A stretch of DNA of 64,000 bases. Source: Candidatus Latescibacterota bacterium. Lineage in GTDB: Bacteria > Latescibacterota > UBA2968 > UBA8231. Both the position numbers and the translations under genes were made by a program. Position 1 is the first letter of the stretch, and every line of letters starts with the position of its first letter. The notes under the pieces are model-generated. The model searched no databases. It had not been told where the DNA came from and saw nothing but the letters and a program-made list of their open reading frames with translations. Of the stretch, positions 7,906 through 16,698 are shown piece by piece. The stretch covers positions 42,794 to 106,793 of the forward strand of contig JAJEIO010000054.1 in assembly GCA_022827835.1 (NCBI GenBank), written 5' to 3'.

Positions 7906-9285
7906 ATGAAGTTGAGAGCAATCGTTCGCGTCTTCTTGCTCGCGCTCGTGGCTTGTGGGACAGAACCTGAGCCTACTTACGTCGCTCGCATCGGCGAAAC
8001 CACCCTATCAAAGGAAGAGTTTAGGGAGCGAGCGCAAAAGCTGATGCAAACGGGCTACAAGCACATTGAAGAGATGAATGCGGATGCTAAGCTAACGCTG
8101 CTCAACGGCGTGATCGCCCGCGAACTGTTGGTGCGCGAAGGCCTGCGTCGCGGCCTCGACCGCGAGCCGAGCATTGCCCGCGAAGTCGAGCGCACCGAGC
8201 AAAGGGCCGTGATGAACAAACTGTACGAGGAAGAGGCCCTGCACGGCGATTACACATCAACCGAAGAGGAGTTGCGGGCTTTTGCCAAAGAGCGCGAATA
8301 CGATGTCGAGGTATTGAGCCAGCAGATCGTCTGCGCCACCGAAGAAGAGGCTCTAGAGGTACTAACGGCCCTGCAAGAGGGCTCTCCGTTTGAGTCGCTG
8401 GTGCCCATCTATTCAACGGAGACCATCCAGCGGCGCTTTGGCCCGGCCGGCCAGTTGGGGTGGTTCAAGATGGGCCACATGCTGCCCGAGTTGATGGAAC
8501 CACTGCGGACCATGGACGAGGGCCAACTCTATCCGCATCCGGTGAAGACCCAAATAGGCTATCACGTCTTCCGACTTGACAAACGGCGGCACGTGGATTT
8601 TGCGGCCCAGCGCGAGTGGCTGCAAGAAAAAGCGCGCGTGCAAAAGCGGGCCGACGACATGGAACAATACGTCCACCGCCTGCGCCGCGAATACGAGCTA
8701 GAGGCCCACGACGAGGGTTTAAAAACCTTGACCGCGCCCGATGGGGAAGAGCAAGTGCTCTTTAGCTGGCGCGGTGGCCAACTGACCACGGCCGCGTACT
8801 GGGCGAATCTAGAAGCGAGCCACAGTCGGCTCGACAGTGCCGCCCGATACAAGGCGGTCGAGAATTTAGCAGGGGTGCAGATTATGATGGCGGAGGGCCG
8901 CAAGCTGCAATACGACCGCGACCCCGAGGTGCGCGAGCCGGTGGAGCAAAAGCGCGATATGCTCATCGTCGAGTGGCTCTATCGCACCGAGGGCAGGGAA
9001 GTGGCGCGCCAGCAGCCCATCACCGAAGAGGACATTCGCGCGTACTACGATGCCAACGTCGAGATGTTTACCCGCACTGATGGCAAAGTTGCGGATCTAG
9101 CCTTGGTCTATAACAGCGTCAAAACCCTGTTGAGGCAGCAGGCGGCAACTAAGGCCATGGATGCCTTTATCGCGCGGCTGCGCGAGCAATACAGTGAGGA
9201 TATCGAGATAAATACTGAAGTACTCGCCGAAGTTAGCTTACAGGTCCTTGCCCAGACCGGCGAAGACGCTGATAAAGGTGAATAG
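7906..9285 (+). CDS. PpiC/SurA-like peptidyl-prolyl isomerase lipoprotein
   Basis: A 459-residue lipoprotein with lipobox LALVAC (Cys14). ATG at 7906 was chosen because GGAGAA lies ~9 bases upstream and the signal peptide starts there; an earlier TTG at 7861 would overlap the CRTAC1 gene. Residues ~20-125 are a SurA/PrsA-like helical chaperone region (ARIGETTLSKEEFRERA). Residues ~130-235 are a parvulin domain (SQQIVCATEEEALEVL, GQLGWFKMGHMLPEL, VKTQIGYHVFRLD). A helical C-terminal half follows. PrsA/SurA relatives fold outer-membrane and secreted proteins, which fits the surface genes alongside. The last 48 bases overlap, antisense, the 3' end of the B protein gene. A second PpiC lipoprotein is at 30161-31795. 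Confidence 0.9.
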   Translation: MKLRAIVRVFLLALVACGTEPEPTYVARIGETTLSKEEFRERAQKLMQTGYKHIEEMNADAKLTLLNGVIARELLVREGLRRGLDREPSIAREVERTEQRAVMNKLYEEEALHGDYTSTEEELRAFAKEREYDVEVLSQQIVCATEEEALEVLTALQEGSPFESLVPIYSTETIQRRFGPAGQLGWFKMGHMLPELMEPLRTMDEGQLYPHPVKTQIGYHVFRLDKRRHVDFAAQREWLQEKARVQKRADDMEQYVHRLRREYELEAHDEGLKTLTAPDGEEQVLFSWRGGQLTTAAYWANLEASHSRLDSAARYKAVENLAGVQIMMAEGRKLQYDRDPEVREPVEQKRDMLIVEWLYRTEGREVARQQPITEEDIRAYYDANVEMFTRTDGKVADLALVYNSVKTLLRQQAATKAMDAFIARLREQYSEDIEINTEVLAEVSLQVLAQTGEDADKGE

Positions 9286-11871
9286 TTTGGCCGACGCAGG
9301 AGCTGAGTCGAGGTCTTCGCGGGTCCAGCGCAGCCCGACGTTGGTAGTAAGCGCATACCCCTGATAGGCCGATTGGTTGGCGATCTGGCCGGCCAGCACT
9401 AGCGTCGTGCCGTCTTCTAGAAATCCCTCGGGCTGCTCGCCCAAATTGTTGGCAATCTCGTATTCGACGCCTGCGGTAAAGCTCATGTTGCGGTTGATCT
9501 CGCGGCCGGCCAGCAGCGAGAAAATCTCCGTTATATCGGATGTTTGCAACGCGCCCTTGTCCGCCGGTACCCGATTGCTGTATAGCTGTTTCCAGTTCAA
9601 GGTCAAATCCCAAGAGCGCAGGTGGAGCGGATACTGGGCCTTGTTGATTACGCCGAGGAAGCGCTGGTTGTTTAGCTCTTCAGTAGCCGACCCCAATTGC
9701 GTGTATTGTTCGTGTTTGAACTTGGTGGTAAACGAGATGTAGCGATCGTAACGCACGTCTAAATACGTGGTGTTGACGAACGCATCGCGCGCCACGAGTT
9801 GGTCGCGGATAAAGCGCGATTCCCCGAATGTGCCGGGCGTATCGACCCACAAAAAGACATCCTCGGGAATGTCGTCTGCGACCTTGCGCGGATTGACGAT
9901 CAGCCGCAATTGCAGGTTGTAGCGCGGGAACTTTTCGCTCGCGGTCAAGAGCAGATACGTGGTCGCGTTTTCGCGGGCGGTTTTCAGCAGGCGCTCGTCG
10001 AGCCGGCCAGCCATGAGGTTTATGTCCGGCGCGATTTCAACGCCTAGGTATGTGTTGTATCCTCGGTGTCCGCGCTTGTAGGGATAGTCCGCTTCGGAGT
10101 CGTCTTCAAAGCGGTCGATGACTCCGTTGTTGTTCATGTCCATGCCAAAAAGAAAGTCGGGGGGATCAACCTCGAAGCGCAGGAAAGGCTCGGCGTAGTC
10201 GGGTGTGCGGTTGAAGTTGCGATTGAAATCCGAGAGATCGTCGTTGTTTTCGTCGATTCCGGGGAAAACCGCGCTGTCGGTCAGTAGTCCCGTCCCTTGG
10301 CGGGTGTTGACGCGCGGGCCGTGGTAGCGCCGGGTCCAGTCGGGCAATTCGTCTTGATCGTCATTGTCATCGACGAATTCGTACACACTTTGTTGCTCGT
10401 TGCCGTAGTACACTTCGCCCTCGGAGTTCGGGATAAAGGCTTGGGTCGAGTATTCCGCGTCCATGCTGAAGGCCTCGGCGAAAACCGTCCACGGGTAATG
10501 CCGCTTCTGCGCTGTCAGGTAAAAGGCTTCGGCGGTGTTGGTAGCGAGAGCTTGTTCGCGGATGAAGTTTTCGTTGGGGAAGCGGCGGTATTGGAAATTC
10601 CGCACGTATTCTCCCCTCAAGTCAAAACCGGCAACGTCGTTGATTGACATATCAAAGCCGAGTAGCCGGTTGCCGGTGGGCAGGCCGTAGCGAAAGGTGT
10701 GAAAGGCTTGGTTGGCCCCGTCCTTGACGTTGCCTGGTGCGCGAAGGACAGTCAGGAACACAGGGGCGCCGAGTTGGTTGGTCTGTTTGTTGGAAGCGAC
10801 CTCCACTTTGTAGTCGTTGGCCAGTACTAGGCCGATCTCCACGTGCTCAATTTCGCGGAAGTCGTCGATTTCGTCATCGACGGTGGGTGAGAAGTCCTCG
10901 ATGTTGAACGTGAGGGTTATTACGTCGGTGCCGCTTGCTTCAATCACGCCGCGACGGCGGAAGCCACCTTCCACCACGGGCGCGATGTCGTCGGTGTGCT
11001 CGACGCCATTGGCGAAGATGCGCCAGCGTGACAACAGGGCACCGCCTTCGCCGTCTTCGGGCGAGTCGTCGGAAATGCGCACGATGATCGAGCGCACGAA
11101 GTCGTTGTTCATCGGCCCGCTGAGTTGGCCTTTGAGTGAATTGTCGCCAAAGGGAATGTTGGAGTTCATGTGGGCGGCGTTGACAAATGTTAGGCCGATA
11201 TTGGAAAAGTCGCCGATGCTGAGTTGGCCTTTGGCGGCCCACATGTTGGTGAACGTGCTGAACTTCACGCCGGCCTCGCCGGCGACGCCAGCGACGACGC
11301 CGGTGTTGTTGATGCGCGAGGTAAGCAGAGTCAGAGCGTATTTGTCCGACATCATGTCCCACTGCACGCCGTCGAAACGCGGCTTGGAAAAGGTGAGCGG
11401 CGTCAGGGTCGTGCGGATGCCGTCGCCTACCATCAGCGAAGAGTGAAACTGTCCGGAGTGGCTGGAGGAAATGAGGACGTTGCTAAACCACGAGCTGAAG
11501 CGCGGGCTTTTGAAGATGTTGCTGCCGCTGGCCGTGGGGTAGTCCTCGGTCCAGTTGTACACCCGCCAACCTTGGCTGATGTACGAGCCGTAGATGTCGT
11601 AAAAGGGCGATCCCTCTAAGAAGACGTCATTGTAGCGTTGATAGGGGTTGCGCGCGTAGTTGGAGTACTGGTCTTGCCGCCAGTCGTAGAGTTCGTACAG
11701 GCGCTGCGGCTGGTACCACTTGCGCACTGAAGGGACGAGGGTTGAAGGCGCGACTTCAGTGGCTGAAGTGTAATAGGGATTGTCAAATCCGGTGGCGCGC
11801 TGGGCCGCTGACGGCTGCGGCGTCCCGAGGAGCAAACCGCAATACAGAAATACTATCGTTAGACGTCTCAC
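9238..11871 (-). CDS. B-family large surface / outer-membrane protein (B1)
   Basis: An 877-residue exported protein; I do not recognise a named family. GTG at 11871 has GGAGAGAGG upstream and begins a signal peptide (RRLTIVFLYCGLLLG, cleavage near AAQ). Clear homologues in this window are B2 (36653-39316) and B3 (45294-48014). Shared blocks: RKWYQPQRLYELYDWRQ and ARNPYQRY near the N-terminus; DDSPEDGEGGA; DDNDDQDELPD; DENNDDLSDFN and DMNNNGVIDRFEDD, which look like Ca-binding DxNxDxxxD loops; EPFLRFEVDPPDFLFG; and FLGVINKAQYPLHLRSW near the C-terminus. The second half alternates polar and aromatic residues in short strands, as expected for an outer-membrane beta-barrel; that is inference. It is the last gene of the minus-strand A/B operon and overlaps the PpiC gene end to end by 48 bases. 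Confidence 0.8.
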   Translation of the reverse strand: MRRLTIVFLYCGLLLGTPQPSAAQRATGFDNPYYTSATEVAPSTLVPSVRKWYQPQRLYELYDWRQDQYSNYARNPYQRYNDVFLEGSPFYDIYGSYISQGWRVYNWTEDYPTASGSNIFKSPRFSSWFSNVLISSSHSGQFHSSLMVGDGIRTTLTPLTFSKPRFDGVQWDMMSDKYALTLLTSRINNTGVVAGVAGEAGVKFSTFTNMWAAKGQLSIGDFSNIGLTFVNAAHMNSNIPFGDNSLKGQLSGPMNNDFVRSIIVRISDDSPEDGEGGALLSRWRIFANGVEHTDDIAPVVEGGFRRRGVIEASGTDVITLTFNIEDFSPTVDDEIDDFREIEHVEIGLVLANDYKVEVASNKQTNQLGAPVFLTVLRAPGNVKDGANQAFHTFRYGLPTGNRLLGFDMSINDVAGFDLRGEYVRNFQYRRFPNENFIREQALATNTAEAFYLTAQKRHYPWTVFAEAFSMDAEYSTQAFIPNSEGEVYYGNEQQSVYEFVDDNDDQDELPDWTRRYHGPRVNTRQGTGLLTDSAVFPGIDENNDDLSDFNRNFNRTPDYAEPFLRFEVDPPDFLFGMDMNNNGVIDRFEDDSEADYPYKRGHRGYNTYLGVEIAPDINLMAGRLDERLLKTARENATTYLLLTASEKFPRYNLQLRLIVNPRKVADDIPEDVFLWVDTPGTFGESRFIRDQLVARDAFVNTTYLDVRYDRYISFTTKFKHEQYTQLGSATEELNNQRFLGVINKAQYPLHLRSWDLTLNWKQLYSNRVPADKGALQTSDITEIFSLLAGREINRNMSFTAGVEYEIANNLGEQPEGFLEDGTTLVLAGQIANQSAYQGYALTTNVGLRWTREDLDSAPASAKLFTFISVFAGLGKDL

Positions 11872-11893
11872 GTCCTCTCTCCCACAGGGTTGT

Positions 11894-12172
11894 TTAGTGT
11901 TTAGTTTCCCCACCGCTCCCAGGGGCGGGTTGGGACTGGTCACTGGCTACTGGCGACTGACTACTATCACTCGGTTGCTCTTCTTGACGCTCGAAGGTGA
12001 AGTCTAAGATGTTGGCGCTCGTCTTGGCGTGCTCAATTTTCATGGAAACGAGGTTTCCTTGCTCGTCGAGGTCTATGTAGATGTTCTCGCACAACTCGCG
12101 GGTTTCGGCGACGCTTGCAGAAGTGAACTCAATAAATGCGGTATCCGTATCTTCAAAGTAGTTGATCTTCAT
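11894..12172 (-). CDS. DUF2283-family small protein
   Basis: 92 residues. The first ~60 match the DUF2283 pattern (MKINYFEDTDTAFIEF, then YIDLDEQGNLVSMKIEHA), a small alpha/beta cytoplasmic fold of unknown function often found near toxin-antitoxin-like genes. No signal peptide. The tail (residues ~65-92) is low-complexity Ser/Gln/Pro and is encoded partly by four tandem 7-bp units at 11932-11959. GGAAG precedes the ATG. It lies 34 bases after the A3 stop and 22 bases before the B1 start, so it appears to be inside the surface operon, an odd place for a cytoplasmic protein. Confidence 0.8.
   Translation of the reverse strand: MKINYFEDTDTAFIEFTSASVAETRELCENIYIDLDEQGNLVSMKIEHAKTSANILDFTFERQEEQPSDSSQSPVASDQSQPAPGSGGETKH
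11932..11959 (-). repeat. Four tandem heptamers (CAGTNNC)
   Basis: Read on the minus strand the units are CAGTCGC, CAGTAGC, CAGTGAC and CAGTCCC. They lie inside the DUF2283 reading frame and encode part of its Ser/Gln-rich tail. The 7-base period is not a multiple of three, so gain or loss of a unit would shift the frame. Confidence 0.75.
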
Positions 12173-12206
12173 GTTCTTCCATTCGTTTGCTACCTTCGAT
12201 GTCTCG

Positions 12207-14657
12207 CTAATATACGATGTGAAGGTACTGCTGGACGATCTCGTCCTTAGGATCGGTTTGCAACTCGATATGCACTATATAGATGCCCGGCGGCACGATC
12301 TCGCCGTCGCGCTGGCCGTTCCAGGCGAACGTCGCACGGCTACCGCGCGGAGTGGCGTTTGCCAACTCGGCGATTAGGCGTCCATCGAGGGAAAAGACGC
12401 GCACATGTGGCTGCTTGTCAGTCTTGACGACGGTAAAACTCAGCTCGTATAGGTCGTTGACTGCGTCGCCGTTGGGCGTGAACAGCTCGGAGTGGCGCAA
12501 GTTGCGGATTAGGGATGCGCCCTGCACCACCTCGGGCACAAACACTTGATCGGCTCCCAATTCCGCTGGCACGACGCCCTGGCCATTGTCTTCTTGACTG
12601 GAGTTAAAGACAAAGGTTTCAAAGACCGTCGGGCTGGCGAAAACCCGCGTTGCAAACGCTATGTTGACGGAGTCGCGCTTTACCACTGGCGGCGGCAACT
12701 GCACCCACAGCGAATCGCCGCGCAACGAGCTGTGCGCCTCTACCTGCTGGCCTCCCACCCAGGCTGCGAGCAACTTGGCATCCGCGCTGCCTGGGGGCAA
12801 GGCGATCAACACTTGGTCGAACCCAGGGTCGCGGCTGTTGAATGCCTGCGGCTTGATGGTATAGCGAAATTCGGTCAGCGAGTCGAGCCTGGCTTCGCGC
12901 GGCCACACCGAGCCGCTCAGGCCAGCAACAATGACCGGATCATTGGCCACAACCCGCAGCGAGCGCAGCACCGGCGACGCGTTGAGGTCGTCGCTGTACA
13001 GGCGAATGCGCGTGCGCAAGTAGCGCCGCGGTGAAGGCGACTGAAAGCTCTGCCCGGAAAAGCGGTGTGGCTGGCTCCAAGTGCTCCAAGTCGCATCGCG
13101 CACATTTTCTTGCACAATGTCGCCGCGGTAGCGCTTGCGCGCCGCTTCATAGGCTTCCTTGGTGACTTCATTGCCATTGGCGAGAAAGTAGCGCGTAACT
13201 TCGGTAAAGCCGTTGCCCGTCTGGGTCTGCACTTCTAAGCGCGTGCCCAGCGGCAAGTCGGCGTCCCACTCGATGCGCCGGATGCTGCGCGCCGCACCCA
13301 AGTCGAGGTCGGAGGACTCCAACTCGACGCGCTTGGGATAGCCCTCGCGGTGAAAGGCAAAAAGCTGCAAGGCATTGGCGTCGCGTCCGTAGAAGCCGAT
13401 CACGCGCCAGAGGATGAGGCGCGTGTCGCGCGTGGGAAATTGGAAATCGTTAAAGGGATAGCTGGTGCGCACTTCGGACAGCAACTCGTAGTCAAACGGC
13501 CCTTCGGCCGTCGGGTCGGCCGTGTTGCTCGGACTGCCGTCGGATGTGAGGATATCGAACATGGGAAAGCCGCCTACCGCGCCCTGCTGGTAGCCGTAGA
13601 GCCACGGGCTGCGGCCGCCGATGAGCGGCACAAAGATGATCCGGTCGATGCGGAACACGTTGCCAAAGTCGATCACCGACCAGACGCCATCGTCGCGCCA
13701 ATCGCGATCCCCAGAAGAGGCTTGGATGCTCCACAGCCGTCGGCCCAAGTCCGCATCCACGAGAAATTCCGCGCCGCTGGCCTTGCCGCAGCCGTCGCAA
13801 TCGCGTGCTCTTGAGGTCCACGTTCTGCCGCCCCATGACTTCTCGCCCTTTTCCGCGCGTACTTCGGTAAACACCCGGGTCGAGAGGTTGAAGCCAATGC
13901 CATCTACCTCGATTTCGGCGAGAGCTGCGCCGGGGGTTTGGCCGGCCGCTTCAAAGCGCACAAAGCGGAGGATAGAAAAATCCAAGCTGTCGCTCTTTGC
14001 CAAGTACTGCCCCTTGGGCGTTCCACTGAGAGGAGGCTTGTTGACAGTCCTGAGATCGAACTCTACCACCTGCTTGGTGTTGTTGTTGACCGGGCGACCG
14101 ACGCGTTCAAACGCGATTTGCTTACCCGGCGCGCCCGCGACTTGGATGCCCGGGCTGATGTGGACCGAAAAGAACTCAAAGGGACGGGTGTCCTCAGTTT
14201 GGGGAAAGATTACGCGGATCTTGCGGGCGACGACCGCGCGATCCAAATCGACCTCTAGCCACCACTTCTGGAGCGGATCGTCTAAGTCGGGCTGCCAATA
14301 GGTGTTGTGGTCTTGGTCGGCCACTAGTCCGGCTTGGGCTTGGTTGGAGGGCGCGCGTACCGGCAAGAGGCCGTAGTCGCCGATGGTAACGGATGAAAAT
14401 TCGTTGGCATTGGCGACCGCGTTAAACGTCGTGCCAAAACGCTTGACAACAACTCCGTCAGAGCCGATTTGGACGAGCCCGGCCGGATGATTCCACGCCG
14501 CAAAGTCCGTCCCTTCAAAAACAATGTCCTGAGCGTATAGGGCGGAGTGAAAGACGAGCAAAAGCAGCAGGGACAGTTTTTTAGCTGCGATCGCACTCCA
14601 CTGCTGTCGGGAGGGCGCGCTTTCGAGGTTGATATGGATGAGATAGCGTCTAAGCAT
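12207..14657 (-). CDS. A-family secreted surface protein with FlgD-like tail (A3)
   Basis: An 816-residue exported protein. ATG at 14657 has GCGGAG upstream and lies 22 bases after the A2 stop; the hydrophobic signal (LSLLLLLVFHSALYA) starts around residue 28. Residues ~85-250 look like a discoidin/F5-8-type-C fold (GLVADQDHNTYWQPD, KWWLEVDLDRAVVARKIRV), with a second discoidin-like stretch after it (GAEFLVDADLGRRLW). A WSTWSQP motif follows, then a beta-sandwich block (ARLDSLTEFRYTIKP). The last ~95 residues are FlgD-Ig-like or gliding-motility-C-terminal-like: LFTPNGDAVNDLYELSF, then GEIVPPGIYIVHI, ending HIVY. The tail resembles type-B sorting tails, but I see no T9SS genes here. Probably a glycan- or protein-binding surface protein. 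Homologous to A1, A2, A4, A5 and A6. Confidence 0.82.
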   Translation of the reverse strand: MLRRYLIHINLESAPSRQQWSAIAAKKLSLLLLLVFHSALYAQDIVFEGTDFAAWNHPAGLVQIGSDGVVVKRFGTTFNAVANANEFSSVTIGDYGLLPVRAPSNQAQAGLVADQDHNTYWQPDLDDPLQKWWLEVDLDRAVVARKIRVIFPQTEDTRPFEFFSVHISPGIQVAGAPGKQIAFERVGRPVNNNTKQVVEFDLRTVNKPPLSGTPKGQYLAKSDSLDFSILRFVRFEAAGQTPGAALAEIEVDGIGFNLSTRVFTEVRAEKGEKSWGGRTWTSRARDCDGCGKASGAEFLVDADLGRRLWSIQASSGDRDWRDDGVWSVIDFGNVFRIDRIIFVPLIGGRSPWLYGYQQGAVGGFPMFDILTSDGSPSNTADPTAEGPFDYELLSEVRTSYPFNDFQFPTRDTRLILWRVIGFYGRDANALQLFAFHREGYPKRVELESSDLDLGAARSIRRIEWDADLPLGTRLEVQTQTGNGFTEVTRYFLANGNEVTKEAYEAARKRYRGDIVQENVRDATWSTWSQPHRFSGQSFQSPSPRRYLRTRIRLYSDDLNASPVLRSLRVVANDPVIVAGLSGSVWPREARLDSLTEFRYTIKPQAFNSRDPGFDQVLIALPPGSADAKLLAAWVGGQQVEAHSSLRGDSLWVQLPPPVVKRDSVNIAFATRVFASPTVFETFVFNSSQEDNGQGVVPAELGADQVFVPEVVQGASLIRNLRHSELFTPNGDAVNDLYELSFTVVKTDKQPHVRVFSLDGRLIAELANATPRGSRATFAWNGQRDGEIVPPGIYIVHIELQTDPKDEIVQQYLHIVY

Positions 14658-14679
14658 CGGCTTTTCTCCGCAGCACTGG

Positions 14680-16698
14680 TCAATAGGCGACGGCGACCGC
14701 GTACGTCTGCGTCTCCACGCCCAAGTCAATCTCGACCTCTATCTGCACCAAGTAGAGGCCGGGAGGCACCAACTCTCCATCTGTGCCCGTGCCGTCCCAA
14801 GTCGGCGCGTAGGAGCCGGCTTGGGACGTGGCGCTGAGCAGGGTGGCGACGCGGCGTCCGGCGAGATCGCGCACTTCCATGGTGGTCGGCGCTCCGTTGA
14901 CGCCAAATAAATCAAAGGCCGCGACGACGGTGTCGTTAGCTCCGTCGCCGTTGGGCGTTACGACTGGTGAAGACAGCCGCAGCGCGCCCAAGACGCTCAG
15001 TTCTTCCTCACTGGCTACTACTTGGATGCTGTTGCTGGCGACGTCCGCGCGCGCATCACCCGCTTCAATCGACTGGGGCAGGAGGGTGGCCTGTGGGTCG
15101 CGGTTGATCAATTGCCCCTCTAAAAAGAGCGATGCTTGGTAGATCGCACTGCGGTAGCGCACGCGGAACGACGTGTCCTCGGCAAAAATTTGCGGAAAAG
15201 TGAAGCTGAATTTGTTAGGCGTGGCGACGAAGGAAAAATCCGTGCCTTCCTGCGCGGACACTTCGTCAATTTCCAAGCTGAGAAAGCGCGCGCCCGGAGG
15301 CACGTCTAATTCGATCGCGTCAAACCCCACGCGGCCGCTGGTGGCGAAAACTGTGCGAATGTCATAGACAAACGTAGTATCCACGCCCAGCGGGACCTTG
15401 GGATCGGGTAGTGGCCCGGCGAGCGAGACCTCGGCTAGCACGCTATCGGCCAACAGAGGCGACACCTCAAAGGCCACGCTGTCCAGTACGCCAAAGGCAA
15501 AGGGGTGCTCCGTGGCGATCTCAAAGCGAAACTGGAAGAACGCCCCACCATCGGCCGAGCGCACCTCGTCGCCCGACTCCACGTAGGCAATAGACCAAGG
15601 CGTCCAATTCTCAATATCCTCCCCTCGGCGCGCTTGGAACCCAGGCGCGCGTTGGTAGGCGGCGTGCACGACCGCCGGCGCGTCTTCGTAGGTCGGGCGG
15701 TCCACTTTGAGGAGGCGGCTGAGTTCGTCAAAAATAAAGTGATCTATTGGATCCTCGTCCGTGCCAGAGCGCGTCTGGATGATGAGCTGCACTGGGGCCG
15801 CTGGGTCTTCGATGATGCGGCCGGAACTCGTCTGTCGGTAGCGAGTGAAGTGCCAAGTAATCCGGCCGAGGCTCACTGGCTCGCCAAAGGACTTGACTTG
15901 CGATAAGTAGCGCGCCACTTGGGGATAGCCGCGGCCAAAGGCCTGTATCTCGGCGAGGAGGCCCAGCGATGTGACGCCGCCGAACTTGAAGCGCAAAAAG
16001 CGCGTAAAGCGCAGGGGCGGCCGCAGTGACACAATGCTCTGGTTGTTGGAAAAGGTGCTGCCGACTAGCTCGTCGAGTGGGTGGTAGCCGGGCGACCCGA
16101 GCGCGACGTCCTCTTCCTCGAAAATGAGCCAGTCTGCGGGCGTGTTGGTGCGAGTTACTTCGTAGCCCACGGGGAAGACGTTGCGCTGGCGTCTGTTGTC
16201 GTCGGTAAAGCCGCTTTGGGGTGGAAAGAAGACGAGGCTGTCGAGGGCGATGGGCACGCCCAAATCGAACGTGTAGAACACCGCAGCATTGGGCCGCCCA
16301 TCGATGCGCGGTGGATGGACGAAAGAAGCGGTTAGCTCGTCGCCATCTATGAGACCGCGCATCACCGCTGCGTTGCCTCCCCACATGCGCGGATTCCAGC
16401 CCACGAGTTGGTTGTTGATCTCCATCCGGTCTGGGTCTTTAGCAAAGGCCCAGGAGTAGTCAAAGATGTTGACCTGAGCGGCAACACCTGTTGCGCGCAC
16501 CAATCCGCGCAGCACGTTGTGTCCTGGGGGCACGATTCGAGGCTGGACGGCCCCAAGGCGTACGGAGTCATCGAGGGCGATCCAGCGCTCGGCCACATCG
16601 GCCCAAGGGTCACCACTTGAGCCGACGACCCATGACGATGCCTGACCCCAAGCCGTTCCAGCGAGCAACAGCAACGGCACTAGCAAGAAAGCGGTCAA
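14680..16698 (-). CDS. A-family secreted surface protein with FlgD-like tail (A2)
   Basis: A 672-residue exported protein. The start is a TTG at 16698 overlapping the previous stop as TTGA, with AGGAG upstream; the signal peptide is TAFLLVPLLLLAGTAWG. Residues ~70-240 are discoidin-like (KDPDRMEINNQLVGWNP, FVHPPRIDGRPNAAVFY). A conserved insert (LLKVDRPTYEDAPAVVHA) leads into the WTPWS motif, followed by the FNIII-like block (FFQFRFEIAT) and a strand-rich block (VDTTFVYDIRTVF). The C-terminus is VVTPNGDGANDTVVAAFDL, then GELVPPGLYLVQIEVEIDL, ending AVAY. Translational coupling to A1 is strongly suggested by the TTGA overlap. Function unknown; surface location inferred. Confidence 0.82.
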   Translation of the reverse strand: MTAFLLVPLLLLAGTAWGQASSWVVGSSGDPWADVAERWIALDDSVRLGAVQPRIVPPGHNVLRGLVRATGVAAQVNIFDYSWAFAKDPDRMEINNQLVGWNPRMWGGNAAVMRGLIDGDELTASFVHPPRIDGRPNAAVFYTFDLGVPIALDSLVFFPPQSGFTDDNRRQRNVFPVGYEVTRTNTPADWLIFEEEDVALGSPGYHPLDELVGSTFSNNQSIVSLRPPLRFTRFLRFKFGGVTSLGLLAEIQAFGRGYPQVARYLSQVKSFGEPVSLGRITWHFTRYRQTSSGRIIEDPAAPVQLIIQTRSGTDEDPIDHFIFDELSRLLKVDRPTYEDAPAVVHAAYQRAPGFQARRGEDIENWTPWSIAYVESGDEVRSADGGAFFQFRFEIATEHPFAFGVLDSVAFEVSPLLADSVLAEVSLAGPLPDPKVPLGVDTTFVYDIRTVFATSGRVGFDAIELDVPPGARFLSLEIDEVSAQEGTDFSFVATPNKFSFTFPQIFAEDTSFRVRYRSAIYQASLFLEGQLINRDPQATLLPQSIEAGDARADVASNSIQVVASEEELSVLGALRLSSPVVTPNGDGANDTVVAAFDLFGVNGAPTTMEVRDLAGRRVATLLSATSQAGSYAPTWDGTGTDGELVPPGLYLVQIEVEIDLGVETQTYAVAVAY

